The notes below the pieces were generated by a model. It ran no database searches. It was not told the origin of the DNA and saw only the letters and a program-made list of their open reading frames with translations. Shown one piece after another: positions 52,255 to 59,322 of a stretch of DNA of 61,504 nucleotides (within the stretch, counting starts at the first letter, position 1; each line of letters begins with the position of its first letter). Location of the stretch: contig JAFEFF010000186.1 in assembly GCA_018240745.1 (NCBI GenBank), forward strand, positions 1 through 61,504, read 5' to 3'. The translations under genes and the position numbers were made by a program. This DNA is from Pseudomonadota bacterium. Its GTDB lineage: Bacteria; Pseudomonadota; Alphaproteobacteria; Reyranellales; Reyranellaceae.

Positions 52255-52342
52255 GGGCGAAGGGTACAGGAGGGAAGCGACAGACCTCGCCTTAGGCCCT
52301 CCCCCTCCTGCCTTGAGGCGGAGCCATGAGGAGTTGGGCTGC

Positions 52343-52762
52343 CTATTTGGCCTTGGACTTGTTCAGAGCCACTGCCGCGCGAATCAGTTTCCTGAAGGCG
52401 TCCTCGTCCAGCTCGTCGTCCTCGCGGATGTCGATGGCCCGGCGGACATTGCCGTCGAGGCTTGAGTTGAACAGCTTCGAAGGATCGTCGAGCGAGGCGC
52501 CCCTGGCGAAGGTCAGCTTCACGACCGCCTTGTAGGACTCGCCCGTGCAGATGATGCCGTCGTGCTCCCACACCGGCACGCCGCGCCACTTCCACGCCTC
52601 GACCACGTCGGGGTCGGCCTGCTTGATCAGCGCGCGGACATTGGCGAGCGTCTTGCCGCGCCAGTCGCCCAGTTCCTGGATCCGAGCGTCGATCAGCCTG
52701 GACGGCGATTCGGCCTTGGTGGGTGCGCTGGTCTTCTTCTTCATGTCGTTCACAAACTCCAT
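52343..52762 (-). CDS. DUF1801 domain protein
   Basis: The 139-residue protein contains SRLIDARIQELGDWRGKTLANVRALIKQADPDVVEAWKWRGVPVWEHDGIICTGESYKAVVKLTFARGASL, a full DUF1801 (YdhG-like) domain. Its function is unknown. ATG 52762 and ATG 52744 are both plausible starts. It is divergent from the EF-G-like gene. Confidence 0.85.
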   Translation of the reverse strand: MEFVNDMKKKTSAPTKAESPSRLIDARIQELGDWRGKTLANVRALIKQADPDVVEAWKWRGVPVWEHDGIICTGESYKAVVKLTFARGASLDDPSKLFNSSLDGNVRRAIDIREDDELDEDAFRKLIRAAVALNKSKAK

Positions 52763-53047
52763 AGCGCCCCCACTCTCATTCTCCCGATCAGTCCTGACGG
52801 TGCAACTGCCGACGTGCGGTTCCGACCGTGCAACTTCTTTTCTTTTCCCGTCCGCCCGTTGACTCGTCCGGAGCGGAGTGAAAGCATTTCGCGACAAAGG
52901 GCTTCGCTCCGATCGAGGCGCCGCGGGTTCATCTCCTGCGTTCGCGTCACGGCCGAGGGTAGTTGGCGACCGTCACGGACGCTGGAGCTTCGCCCGGCGA
53001 TGTCTCTCGGGGCTTCTCGCTTATTTGCGGAGAAGGAGGACATCGAC

Positions 53048-55123
53048 ATGACCGACCTGAAGACCGGAACAATCCTCAGCGGCAGACCAGGCAGCGGCGC
53101 GCATCGCGTGGTGGCGCTGTGCGGGCCGTACCTCTCGGGCAAGACCAGCCTGCTCGAGAGCCTCCTCTTCGCCACGGGCGCCATCGGCCGGCGGGGCTCG
53201 ACCCGCGCCGGCACGTCGGTCGGCGACGGTTCCCAGGAGGCACGCAAGCGCAGCATGGGCACCGAGATCAACATCGCGTCGGCCGACTATCTCGGCGACC
53301 ACTGGACCTTCCTCGACGTGCCCGGCTCGATCGAGTTCCAGCACGATTCGCTGGCTGCGCTCGCGGTGTGCGACGCCGCCGTGATCGTCTGCGAGCCCTC
53401 GCCCGAGCGCGTGGTGGCGCTGTCGCCGCTGGTGAGATACATCGAGGACAACCGCATCCCCCACATCTTCTTCGTCAACAAGATCGACTCGGCCGAGGGC
53501 CGGGTGCGCGACACGCTGGCGGCGCTGCAGACCGTCTCGTCGCGCAAGCTGGTGCTTCGCCAGGTGCCGATCCGCAAGCCGACATCGGACGGCGGCGAGG
53601 AGACGATCGGCTATGTCGATCTCGTCAGCGAGCGCGCCTACCGCTACAAGTCGAGCGGCGCTTCCGACCTGATCGAGATGCCGGCCGAGATCCTGCCACG
53701 CGAGAGCGAGGCACGGCGCGAGATGCTCGAAACCCTGTCGGAGTTCGACGACAAGCTGCTGGAACAGCTGATCGAGGACATTGCGCCGGAGAAGTCGCTG
53801 ATCTACCGCGACCTGCATGATGAGTTCAGCGCCGACCAGATCTCACCGGTGCTGATCGGCGCGGGCGACCGCGAGAACGGCGTGCGGCGGCTGCTGAAGG
53901 CGCTGCGCCACGACACGCCCTTCGTCGAGGAGACCGCCAAGCGCCGCGACCTGCCGTCGAACGGCGTCGCCATGGCCGAATGCTTCAAGGTTCTGCACCA
54001 GGCACATGCCGGCAAGCTCTCGCTGTGCCGCGTCTGGTCGGGTAGCCTGAGCGAGGGCCAGACGGTGGGCGGCGTGCGAATCGGCAGCCTGTTCCGCCCG
54101 TTCGGCCAACGCCTCGACAAGGCGGGCGAGGTCAAGGCCGGCGAGATCGTGGCGCTGGCCAAGGTCGATGCGCTGTCGGCCGGCCAGGCGATCGCTGCGG
54201 CGGGCATCACGCCGGTTGCCGACTTCCCGCCCGCCGAATCGCCGGTGTTCACGCTGGCGCTGGCGGCCAAGAATCGCAACGACGAGGTCAAGCTCTCGGG
54301 CGCGCTGCAGAAGATCACCGAGGAGGATCCCTCGCTCGCCTACGAGCAGCGGGCCGAGACGCACGAGCTGCTGCTCAAGGGCCAGGGCGAGATGCATCTC
54401 AAGGTCGCGGTCGAGAAGCTCGCCGGCCGCTACAACGTGGCGGTCGAGACGGTGCCGCCGCGGGTCGCCTACCGCGAGACCATCCAGCAGGGCACCAGCC
54501 AGCATGCACGCTACAAGCGCCAGACCGGCGGGCACGGCCAGTTCGCCGACATCAAGATCGAGATCCGTCCGCTGCCGCGCGGCTCGGGCTTCCGCTTCGT
54601 CGACAAGATCGTGGGTGGCGTGGTGCCGCGCAACTTCATCCCGGCGGTCGAGGAAGGCTGCGCCGAGTTCCTCAAGGAAGGCCCGCTCGGCCAACCGGTG
54701 GTCGATCTCGAGGTGACCCTGGTCGACGGCCAGTACCACGCCGTCGACAGCTCGGAGATGAGCTTCAAGATGGCCTCGCGCATCGCTCTCACCGAGGGCC
54801 TGCCCAAGTGCAAGCCGGTGCTGCTCGAGCCGATCCTGAAGGTCACGGTGGCGGCGCCGTCGGATGCGACCTCGCGCATCCAGCGCCTGATCACCGGCCG
54901 GCGCGGCCAGTTGCTGGGCTACGACGCGCGGCCGGGCTGGAACGGCTGGGATGAGGTTTCGGCGCTGATGCCCGAAGCCGAGGTCGCCGACATGATCGTC
55001 GAGATCAGGTCGGTCACGCAGGGCGTCGGCACCTACCGCACCGAATTCGACCATCTGCAGGAGCTGGTCGGCCGCACCGCCGACCGGATCGTCGAAGAGA
55101 CAAAGAAACGGGCAGCGGCTTAG
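53048..55123 (+). CDS. Elongation factor G-like GTPase (FusA2 type)
   Basis: The 691-residue protein has the EF-G domain order: GTPase domain with P-loop GPYLSGKT (26-33), switch II LDVPGSIEF (DxxG) and NKID, then domain II, and IV-V-like regions (GHGQFADIKIEIRP, GRRGQLLGYDARPG). Sequence is divergent from housekeeping FusA (for example the P-loop PYLSGKT and no canonical AHVDAGKTT). Members of this group (EF-G2-like) may not catalyse normal translocation. AAGGAGGA lies before ATG 53048. It is followed by a hairpin repeat. Confidence 0.88.
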   Translation: MTDLKTGTILSGRPGSGAHRVVALCGPYLSGKTSLLESLLFATGAIGRRGSTRAGTSVGDGSQEARKRSMGTEINIASADYLGDHWTFLDVPGSIEFQHDSLAALAVCDAAVIVCEPSPERVVALSPLVRYIEDNRIPHIFFVNKIDSAEGRVRDTLAALQTVSSRKLVLRQVPIRKPTSDGGEETIGYVDLVSERAYRYKSSGASDLIEMPAEILPRESEARREMLETLSEFDDKLLEQLIEDIAPEKSLIYRDLHDEFSADQISPVLIGAGDRENGVRRLLKALRHDTPFVEETAKRRDLPSNGVAMAECFKVLHQAHAGKLSLCRVWSGSLSEGQTVGGVRIGSLFRPFGQRLDKAGEVKAGEIVALAKVDALSAGQAIAAAGITPVADFPPAESPVFTLALAAKNRNDEVKLSGALQKITEEDPSLAYEQRAETHELLLKGQGEMHLKVAVEKLAGRYNVAVETVPPRVAYRETIQQGTSQHARYKRQTGGHGQFADIKIEIRPLPRGSGFRFVDKIVGGVVPRNFIPAVEEGCAEFLKEGPLGQPVVDLEVTLVDGQYHAVDSSEMSFKMASRIALTEGLPKCKPVLLEPILKVTVAAPSDATSRIQRLITGRRGQLLGYDARPGWNGWDEVSALMPEAEVADMIVEIRSVTQGVGTYRTEFDHLQELVGRTADRIVEETKKRAAA

Positions 55124-55135
55124 CGCTCTCCTAGC

Positions 55136-55182
55136 CCCCTCACGCTCCTCTCCCCCGCTAGGGGGAGAGGTTGGGTGAGGGG
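55136..55182. repeat. Hairpin repeat R1 (left side of DUF559 cassette)
   Basis: A perfect 10-bp inner stem CCTCTCCCCC (55147-55156) / GGGGGAGAGG (55161-55170) with loop GCTA is nested in an outer CCCCTCAC/GTGAGGGG pair. It belongs to a repeat family found four more times in the window. Confidence 0.85.
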
Positions 55183-55241
55183 TTACTAATGGTTGTAGTT
55201 TCAGTCGTAATTTCTCCTATATTCCCGGCCATCGTCGCCGG

Positions 55242-55607
55242 ATGGCGATCATCACCAATCACGCCCGCCACTTGCGACGCGACCCCAGCCGCGCCGAGAA
55301 GTCCTGCTGGCACCTCCTCCGCGATCGCCGCATCAACGGCGTGAAGTTTCGCCGTCAGCATCCAATCGGCCCCTACTTCGCCGATTTCGCCTGCGTGTCA
55401 CTCAAGGTCGTGATCGAGATCGACGGCGAACATCACGCCTATCGAGTCGAAGCCGATGCGCGACGGACGGCCGCCATGGAGAGCCTGGGTTGGCGAGTGG
55501 TGCGCTTCTGGGCTAACGAGGTCGTCGCCAACCCCGAGGGAATTTGGGCGGAGATCGAGCAGGTTACGAAAGACTCTGTAACCCCCTCACCCCGCCTCTC
55601 CCCCTAA
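55242..55607 (+). CDS. DUF559 / Vsr-like nuclease-domain protein
   Basis: The 121-residue protein starts MAIITNHARHLRRDPSRAEKSCWHLLRDRR and has FRRQHPIGPYFADFACVSLKVVIEIDGEHHAYRVEADARRTAAMESLGWRVVRFWANEV. It is the DUF559 family, with a PD-(D/E)XK-like fold near Vsr endonucleases; D/E residues in ADFACVSLKVVIEIDGEHH form the probable metal site. Its function is unknown. Its last residues (TPSPRLSP) are encoded by repeat R2, and the TAA stop (55605-55607) lies in the hairpin loop. This mirrors the GIY-YIG cassette. Confidence 0.85.
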   Translation: MAIITNHARHLRRDPSRAEKSCWHLLRDRRINGVKFRRQHPIGPYFADFACVSLKVVIEIDGEHHAYRVEADARRTAAMESLGWRVVRFWANEVVANPEGIWAEIEQVTKDSVTPSPRLSP

Positions 55608-55618
55608 CCGGGGAGAGG
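55582..55618. repeat. Hairpin repeat R2 (right side of DUF559 cassette)
   Basis: CCTCTCCCC (55595-55603) pairs with GGGGAGAGG (55610-55618), and CCCCCTCAC (55582-55590) copies the outer arm of R1. It overlaps the DUF559 end and lies 8 nt before the LLM oxidoreductase start. Confidence 0.85.
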
Positions 55619-55625
55619 AGTCTGA

Positions 55626-56483
55626 ATGCTGCTCAATGCCCTTTTCCCGACGCGCGATATCGGGACCGATCCGGCGAAGATCCGGGACTTCGCCCAGGCT
55701 GCCGAAGAACTCGGCTATCACGGCATCGAGGTTGCCGACCATGTGTTCGGCGCGGCGCCGCGCGGCGACTGGAAGCCGACCTACAGCGAGCACGACCCGT
55801 TTCACGAGACCTTTACGACCATGGCCTTCATCGCCGCCGTGACGAAGAAGGTCGAGTTGGTGAGTGGCGTGCTGATCCTGCCGCAGCGCCAGACCGGACT
55901 GGTCGCCAAGCAGGCGGCGCAGGTCGACATCCTGAGCGGCGGCCGGGTGCGGCTCGGTGTCGGCGTCGGCTGGAACCATGTCGAGTACGAAGCGCTCAAC
56001 ACCGAATGGAAGACGCGCGGCGCGCGCCAGGCCGAGCAGATCGAGGTGATGCGCAGGCTGTGGACCGAGGACCTCGTCACCTTCCATGGCAAGTTCCACA
56101 CCCTCGACGCCGTCAACCAGCTGCCGGTGCCGGTGCAGCGGCCGATCCCGATCTGGTTCGGCGGCTCATCGGACGCGGTGGTCAAGCGCGCCGCGCGCAT
56201 CGGCGACGGCTACATGCCGATCATGAGGCCCGAGGTCGCCGAGCCGAAGCTCGCCCTGCTGCATGAGACCATGAAGACGCACGGCCGCGATCCGGCCAAA
56301 TTCGGTCTCGAGGGCTGGCTGCGCTTCGACGAGCCCGATCCGCAGGCTTGGGCCACGGCGGCCGAGGGCTGGAAACGACTCGGTGCACGGATCGTGATGC
56401 TCTATCCGATGTACCGCATGGCCAAGCTCGACGACCAGATCGAGACCCTGCGTCGCTTCAAGGAGGTCGCCGCGAACATATAG
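55626..56483 (+). CDS. LLM-class F420/FMN-dependent oxidoreductase
   Basis: The 285-residue luciferase-like TIM barrel has DFAQAAEELGYHGIEVADHVFG, LVSGVLILPQRQTGLVAKQAAQVDILSGGRVRLGVGVGWNHVEYEAL and IPIWFGGSSDAVVKRAARIGDGYMP, typical of the LLM F420-dependent family; the substrate and whether F420 or FMN is used cannot be decided. GGGAGAGGAG lies before ATG 55626, inside the repeat R2, so R2 supplies its ribosome site. Confidence 0.88.
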   Translation: MLLNALFPTRDIGTDPAKIRDFAQAAEELGYHGIEVADHVFGAAPRGDWKPTYSEHDPFHETFTTMAFIAAVTKKVELVSGVLILPQRQTGLVAKQAAQVDILSGGRVRLGVGVGWNHVEYEALNTEWKTRGARQAEQIEVMRRLWTEDLVTFHGKFHTLDAVNQLPVPVQRPIPIWFGGSSDAVVKRAARIGDGYMPIMRPEVAEPKLALLHETMKTHGRDPAKFGLEGWLRFDEPDPQAWATAAEGWKRLGARIVMLYPMYRMAKLDDQIETLRRFKEVAANI

Positions 56484-56561
56484 GGTCACAAGGCAGTGAG
56501 GCCTGCTTCCCGCGGAGGTATGGGGCATCCATATTGAAAGCCTCCACGAGGAGTTGGAACC

Positions 56562-56990
56562 ATGTTCAACAGACGGGCCCTGATGGTGGGTGGCCTCGTT
56601 GCTGCCACATCGTCTCTGACGCGCATCGCGCAGGCCGAGGGCAAGCCGATGCTGGTGTTCGTCGGCCACGAGCTTTGAGGCGGCTGCAAGATCTGGCGTG
56701 CCCAGTCCGAACCGCTGCTGCTGAAGTCCGAGGCCGTCCGCAAGATCGCCTACCGCGTCGTGCATCCCGCCAACAGCGACCTGATCCTGAAGGAGGAGCA
56801 CTGGCCGGTCGACGCCCGCTGGATCCTCACCGAGTTTCTGATGAGCGACGAAGGCGCGCAGCGGGGCAACGAGACGCCGCGATTCATCCTTGGTCAGGAC
56901 AGGAAGATCATCTTCACCACCACCGGCAATGCCGGCTGGCAGGAGGAGATGTGGCCCAGGATCGAGGAAGTGACAGGGACGAAGGGCTGA
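56562..56990 (+). CDS. Exported thioredoxin-like protein with in-frame TGA (candidate selenoprotein)
   Basis: One frame runs from ATG 56562 to TGA 56988 and is interrupted only by TGA at 56676-56678 (codon 39). Before it is a signal peptide with paired arginines (FNRRALMVGGLVAATSSL, cleavage probable after AQA), then MLVFVGHEL. After it is GGCKIWRAQSEPLLLKSEAVRK and 104 codons without another stop, ending VTGTKG. Read as selenocysteine, the motif is U-G-G-C, the position and spacing of a thioredoxin CxxC. A hairpin CTGG-CGTGC-CCAG lies 15-27 nt after the TGA, at bacterial SECIS distance. GAGGAG precedes the ATG. msrP starts 4 nt later. The alternative is a Cys codon lost by one mutation (TGC to TGA). 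Confidence 0.6.
56679..56716 (+). promoter_or_regulatory. SECIS-like hairpin downstream of TGA
   Basis: Directly after the TGA, GGCGG (56679-56683) can pair with CCGCT (56712-56716) as a lower stem and CTGG (56693-56696) with CCAG (56702-56705) around loop CGTGC. The GU in the loop is at +20/+21 from the TGA, the same offset as the essential GU in E. coli fdhF. The upper stem is short, so this is suggestive only. Confidence 0.4.
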
Positions 56991-56994
56991 GCAC

Positions 56995-57933
56995 ATGCTG
57001 ATCAAGCTTCCAAAGGGCTGGGAACTGCCCGAGCGTACGGCGACCCCGGAAGGCCTTTACCTCCGTCGCCGCGAGGCCGTGAAGGCGATGGGCCTCGGCG
57101 CCGTGGCGATCGCGGCACCTGGCCTCGCGCTCGCGGACGGGAAGTATCCCGCGCCGCGCAACGACAAGTTCGGAAAGCCCGAGCCGATCACCGCCGAGAA
57201 GCTCGCGACCACCTACAACAACTTCTACGAATTCAGCGACGGCAAGGATCTCTGGCGGGCGGCGCAGAAGATGAAGATCAGCCCGTGGACCATCAAGGTG
57301 AGCGGCAAGGTCGAGAAGCCGTTCGAGGTGGGCTTCGACGACCTGCTCGCCAAGATGCCGCTGGAGGAGCGCGTCTACCGCCACCGCTGCGTCGAGACCT
57401 GGTCGATGATCGTGCCCTGGTCGGGCTTCCCGCTCAGGGCGCTGGTCGACTACTGCAAGCCAGTCAACAACCCGCAATACATCGTCATGAAGACGGCGAT
57501 GGACCCCAAGACGATGCCGGGCCTCGAAGAGGTGGTCTACCCCTGGCCGTACATCGAGGGCCTGGCGATGGACGAGGCGATGAACGATCTCGCCTTCGTC
57601 GCGACCGGCCTCTATGGCAAGCCGATCCCCAAGCAGAACGGCGCGCCGCTGCGGCTGGTGGCGCCGTGGAAATACGGCTTCAAGAGCGTGAAGTCGATCG
57701 TTTCGATCGAGTTCACCGACAAGCGGCCGGTCTCGTTCTGGGAGAAGCTGCAGGCGAGCGAATACGGCTTCTGGGCCAACGTGAACCCCAAGGTGCCGCA
57801 TCCGCGCTGGAGCCAGGCGACCGAGAAGCCGCTCGGCAGCGGCGAGCGCATCCCGACCCAGCTCTACAACGGCTATGCAGAGTTCGTCGCCGGACTGTAC
57901 ACGAACCGCACGGCAGAAAAACTCTACATGTAG
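56995..57933 (+). CDS. msrP: Protein-methionine-sulfoxide reductase catalytic subunit MsrP (YedY)
   Basis: MsrP is a periplasmic molybdopterin enzyme that repairs oxidised methionines. The 312-residue protein has a twin-arginine signal (YLRRREAVKAMGLGAVAIAAPGLALA) and a sulfite-oxidase-type fold with the molybdenum ligand Cys132 in RHRCVETWSMIVPWSGFPL, plus VAPWKYGFKSVKSIVSIEF. Length matches the family. msrQ, the heme membrane partner usually next to it, is not in the window: the next genes are unrelated. The gene is preceded 4 nt upstream by the thioredoxin-like TGA-containing gene, so they are probably cotranscribed. Confidence 0.95.
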   Translation: MLIKLPKGWELPERTATPEGLYLRRREAVKAMGLGAVAIAAPGLALADGKYPAPRNDKFGKPEPITAEKLATTYNNFYEFSDGKDLWRAAQKMKISPWTIKVSGKVEKPFEVGFDDLLAKMPLEERVYRHRCVETWSMIVPWSGFPLRALVDYCKPVNNPQYIVMKTAMDPKTMPGLEEVVYPWPYIEGLAMDEAMNDLAFVATGLYGKPIPKQNGAPLRLVAPWKYGFKSVKSIVSIEFTDKRPVSFWEKLQASEYGFWANVNPKVPHPRWSQATEKPLGSGERIPTQLYNGYAEFVAGLYTNRTAEKLYM

Positions 57934-58040
57934 GACGCTCCGTCTTCGGAGTGGCCGGCAGCGCATAGTGCTGCAGCGAAGCGAAGCGCGGGCGCCGCGC
58001 AGTGCAGAATAGATCAAGGTGGTGCGCTCCCCTCTCCTCG

Positions 58041-58063
58041 CCTCTCCCCTAGCGGGGGAGAGG
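58041..58063. repeat. Hairpin repeat R3
   Basis: CCTCTCCCC (58041-58049) pairs with GGGGAGAGG (58055-58063) with a 5-nt loop. It is one copy of the dispersed family, between msrP and the enoyl-CoA hydratase. Confidence 0.8.
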
Positions 58064-58099
58064 AACAAGAGGCTAAAACGCTTCGTGAGAGGGAGCGCC

Positions 58100-58861
58100 A
58101 TGAGCAAGGTCATCATCGAGAAGAACGGCCCGGTAAAGACGGTTTGGATGAACCGGCCAGAGAAGCGCAACGCGCTCGATTCGGAACTGCTCGGCAACAT
58201 GATCGAGGCGCTGCAGGCGCCGGTTGCCGCCGACGACCGCGTGATCGTGATCCGCGGCAAGGGTGACGTGTTCTGCGCCGGCCTCGACATGGCCGAGCGC
58301 AGCAGGACCGCCGGTGCCGGCAAGGCGAGCGGTATCGAAGTGATGCTGCGCGCCATCGAGCTCTGCCCGCTGCCCGTCGTCGCCGTGGTGCAGGGCGACG
58401 CGATCGCTGGTGGCAACGAGCTGGCGCTGCATTGCGATATCGTGGTCGCGAGCCAGAAGGCGCGCTTTGGCATGTCGCTTGCCCAGGTCGGCCTCGCGCC
58501 CAACTGGTTCCTGGCCAAGAAGCTGATGGAGGTGCTGGGACCGGTGACGACGCGCGAGATGCTGCTGCTCGGCGATCCCCTGCCCTCGACCAAGCTGCAC
58601 GCGCTCGGCCTGATCGCCCGCTGCGTGCCGCACGACCAGCTCGAGGCCGAGGCCGACAAGGTGATCAACCGCCTCGCCAACAACGCGCCGCTGTCGCTCA
58701 AGGCGATGAAGGCCCTGACGGTGCGCCAATTGGAAATCCGCGATCATATAAGGCACGACGACGTCGATGCGCTGGTGGTCGCCGCCATGCAGAGCCAGGA
58801 CGCGCAGGAAGGCATGAAGGCGCGGCTCGAGAAGCGCACGGCCAGGTTCCAGGGCAAGTGA
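58100..58861 (+). CDS. Enoyl-CoA hydratase/isomerase family protein
   Basis: The 253-residue crotonase-fold protein has NRPEKRNALDSEL, IRGKGDVFCAGLDMAER with the oxyanion-hole GLDM and VVQGDAIAGGNELALHCDIVVASQKARFGM. The glutamates that activate water in classic hydratases are not obviously placed, so isomerase or another crotonase activity is possible. GAGAGGGAG precedes ATG 58100. It lies near acyl-CoA dehydrogenase and CoA-transferase genes, so fatty acid or CoA-ester metabolism is likely. Confidence 0.88.
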   Translation: MSKVIIEKNGPVKTVWMNRPEKRNALDSELLGNMIEALQAPVAADDRVIVIRGKGDVFCAGLDMAERSRTAGAGKASGIEVMLRAIELCPLPVVAVVQGDAIAGGNELALHCDIVVASQKARFGMSLAQVGLAPNWFLAKKLMEVLGPVTTREMLLLGDPLPSTKLHALGLIARCVPHDQLEAEADKVINRLANNAPLSLKAMKALTVRQLEIRDHIRHDDVDALVVAAMQSQDAQEGMKARLEKRTARFQGK

Positions 58862-58865
58862 CGCG

Positions 58866-59201
58866 ATGCGGTTGCGCCTCGACAAACCCTGGCAGCCGCT
58901 GACGGCCGAGACCGCCCGTCGCCTGCCGGGCCAGCTCGGCGTCTATCAGGTGGCCGACGCCCGGGGCACCGTCCTCTATATCGGCCAGGCCGGCGCGCGC
59001 TCGCCGTTCGGTCTGCGCTCGGAGCTTCAGCGCGAGTACGAGGAGCGCGGCGACGGCTGCCAGTTCCGCGTCGAGGTCAACCAGCAGTACCGCTCGCGCT
59101 GGTTCGAGCTCTTGATGGTCCATCAGGCCGACCACGGCAGCCTGCCCGCCGACAACGCCAAGAACCCGCCGCCGAACCTCGGCCGGCTGAGCCCGTCATA
59201 G
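58866..59201 (+). CDS. GIY-YIG-like small protein
   Basis: The 111-residue protein has GQLGVYQVADARGTVLYIGQAGARSPFGLRSELQREY, which places GVY and YIG as in a GIY-YIG core (GVY for GIY), with Arg after it and a Glu in RWFELLMVHQAD at the position of the catalytic Glu. It is divergent and may not be a nuclease. It starts 4 nt after the hydratase stop. Hairpin repeats lie on both sides of the hydratase plus GIY-YIG pair. Confidence 0.6.
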   Translation: MRLRLDKPWQPLTAETARRLPGQLGVYQVADARGTVLYIGQAGARSPFGLRSELQREYEERGDGCQFRVEVNQQYRSRWFELLMVHQADHGSLPADNAKNPPPNLGRLSPS

Positions 59202-59208
59202 TCATTCT

Positions 59209-59232
59209 CCTCTCCCCCGCCAGGGGGAGAGG
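59209..59232. repeat. Hairpin repeat R4
   Basis: Perfect 10-bp arms CCTCTCCCCC (59209-59218) and GGGGGAGAGG (59223-59232) with loop GCCA. It is the most exact copy and nearly the same as R1. Confidence 0.85.
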
Positions 59233-59276
59233 ACGGGCGAGGGGCCATCGAAAGCTTGTGCATCCCCCTCTCCTAA

Positions 59277-59301
59277 CCTCTCCCCCTGGCGGGAGGAGAG
59301 G
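59277..59301. repeat. Hairpin repeat R5 (imperfect)
   Basis: CCTCTCCCCC (59277-59286) faces GGGAGGAGAGG with a bulge. It lies 25 nt before the acyl-CoA dehydrogenase start and may be a degraded copy. Confidence 0.65.
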
Positions 59302-59322
59302 AATAAGAAAGGAAACGCTCCA

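Noticed and set aside
52255..52342. Further copy of the CCTCTCCCC hairpin near the DUF1801 gene
   Set aside because: The pyrimidine-rich CCCTCCCCCTCCTG is present, but no matching GGGGAGAGG arm follows, so it was not counted.
55147..55170. Hairpin after the EF-G-like gene as a terminator
   Set aside because: The stem is strong but there is no T-run on either strand, and the same hairpin recurs next to gene starts; it fits a repeat family better.
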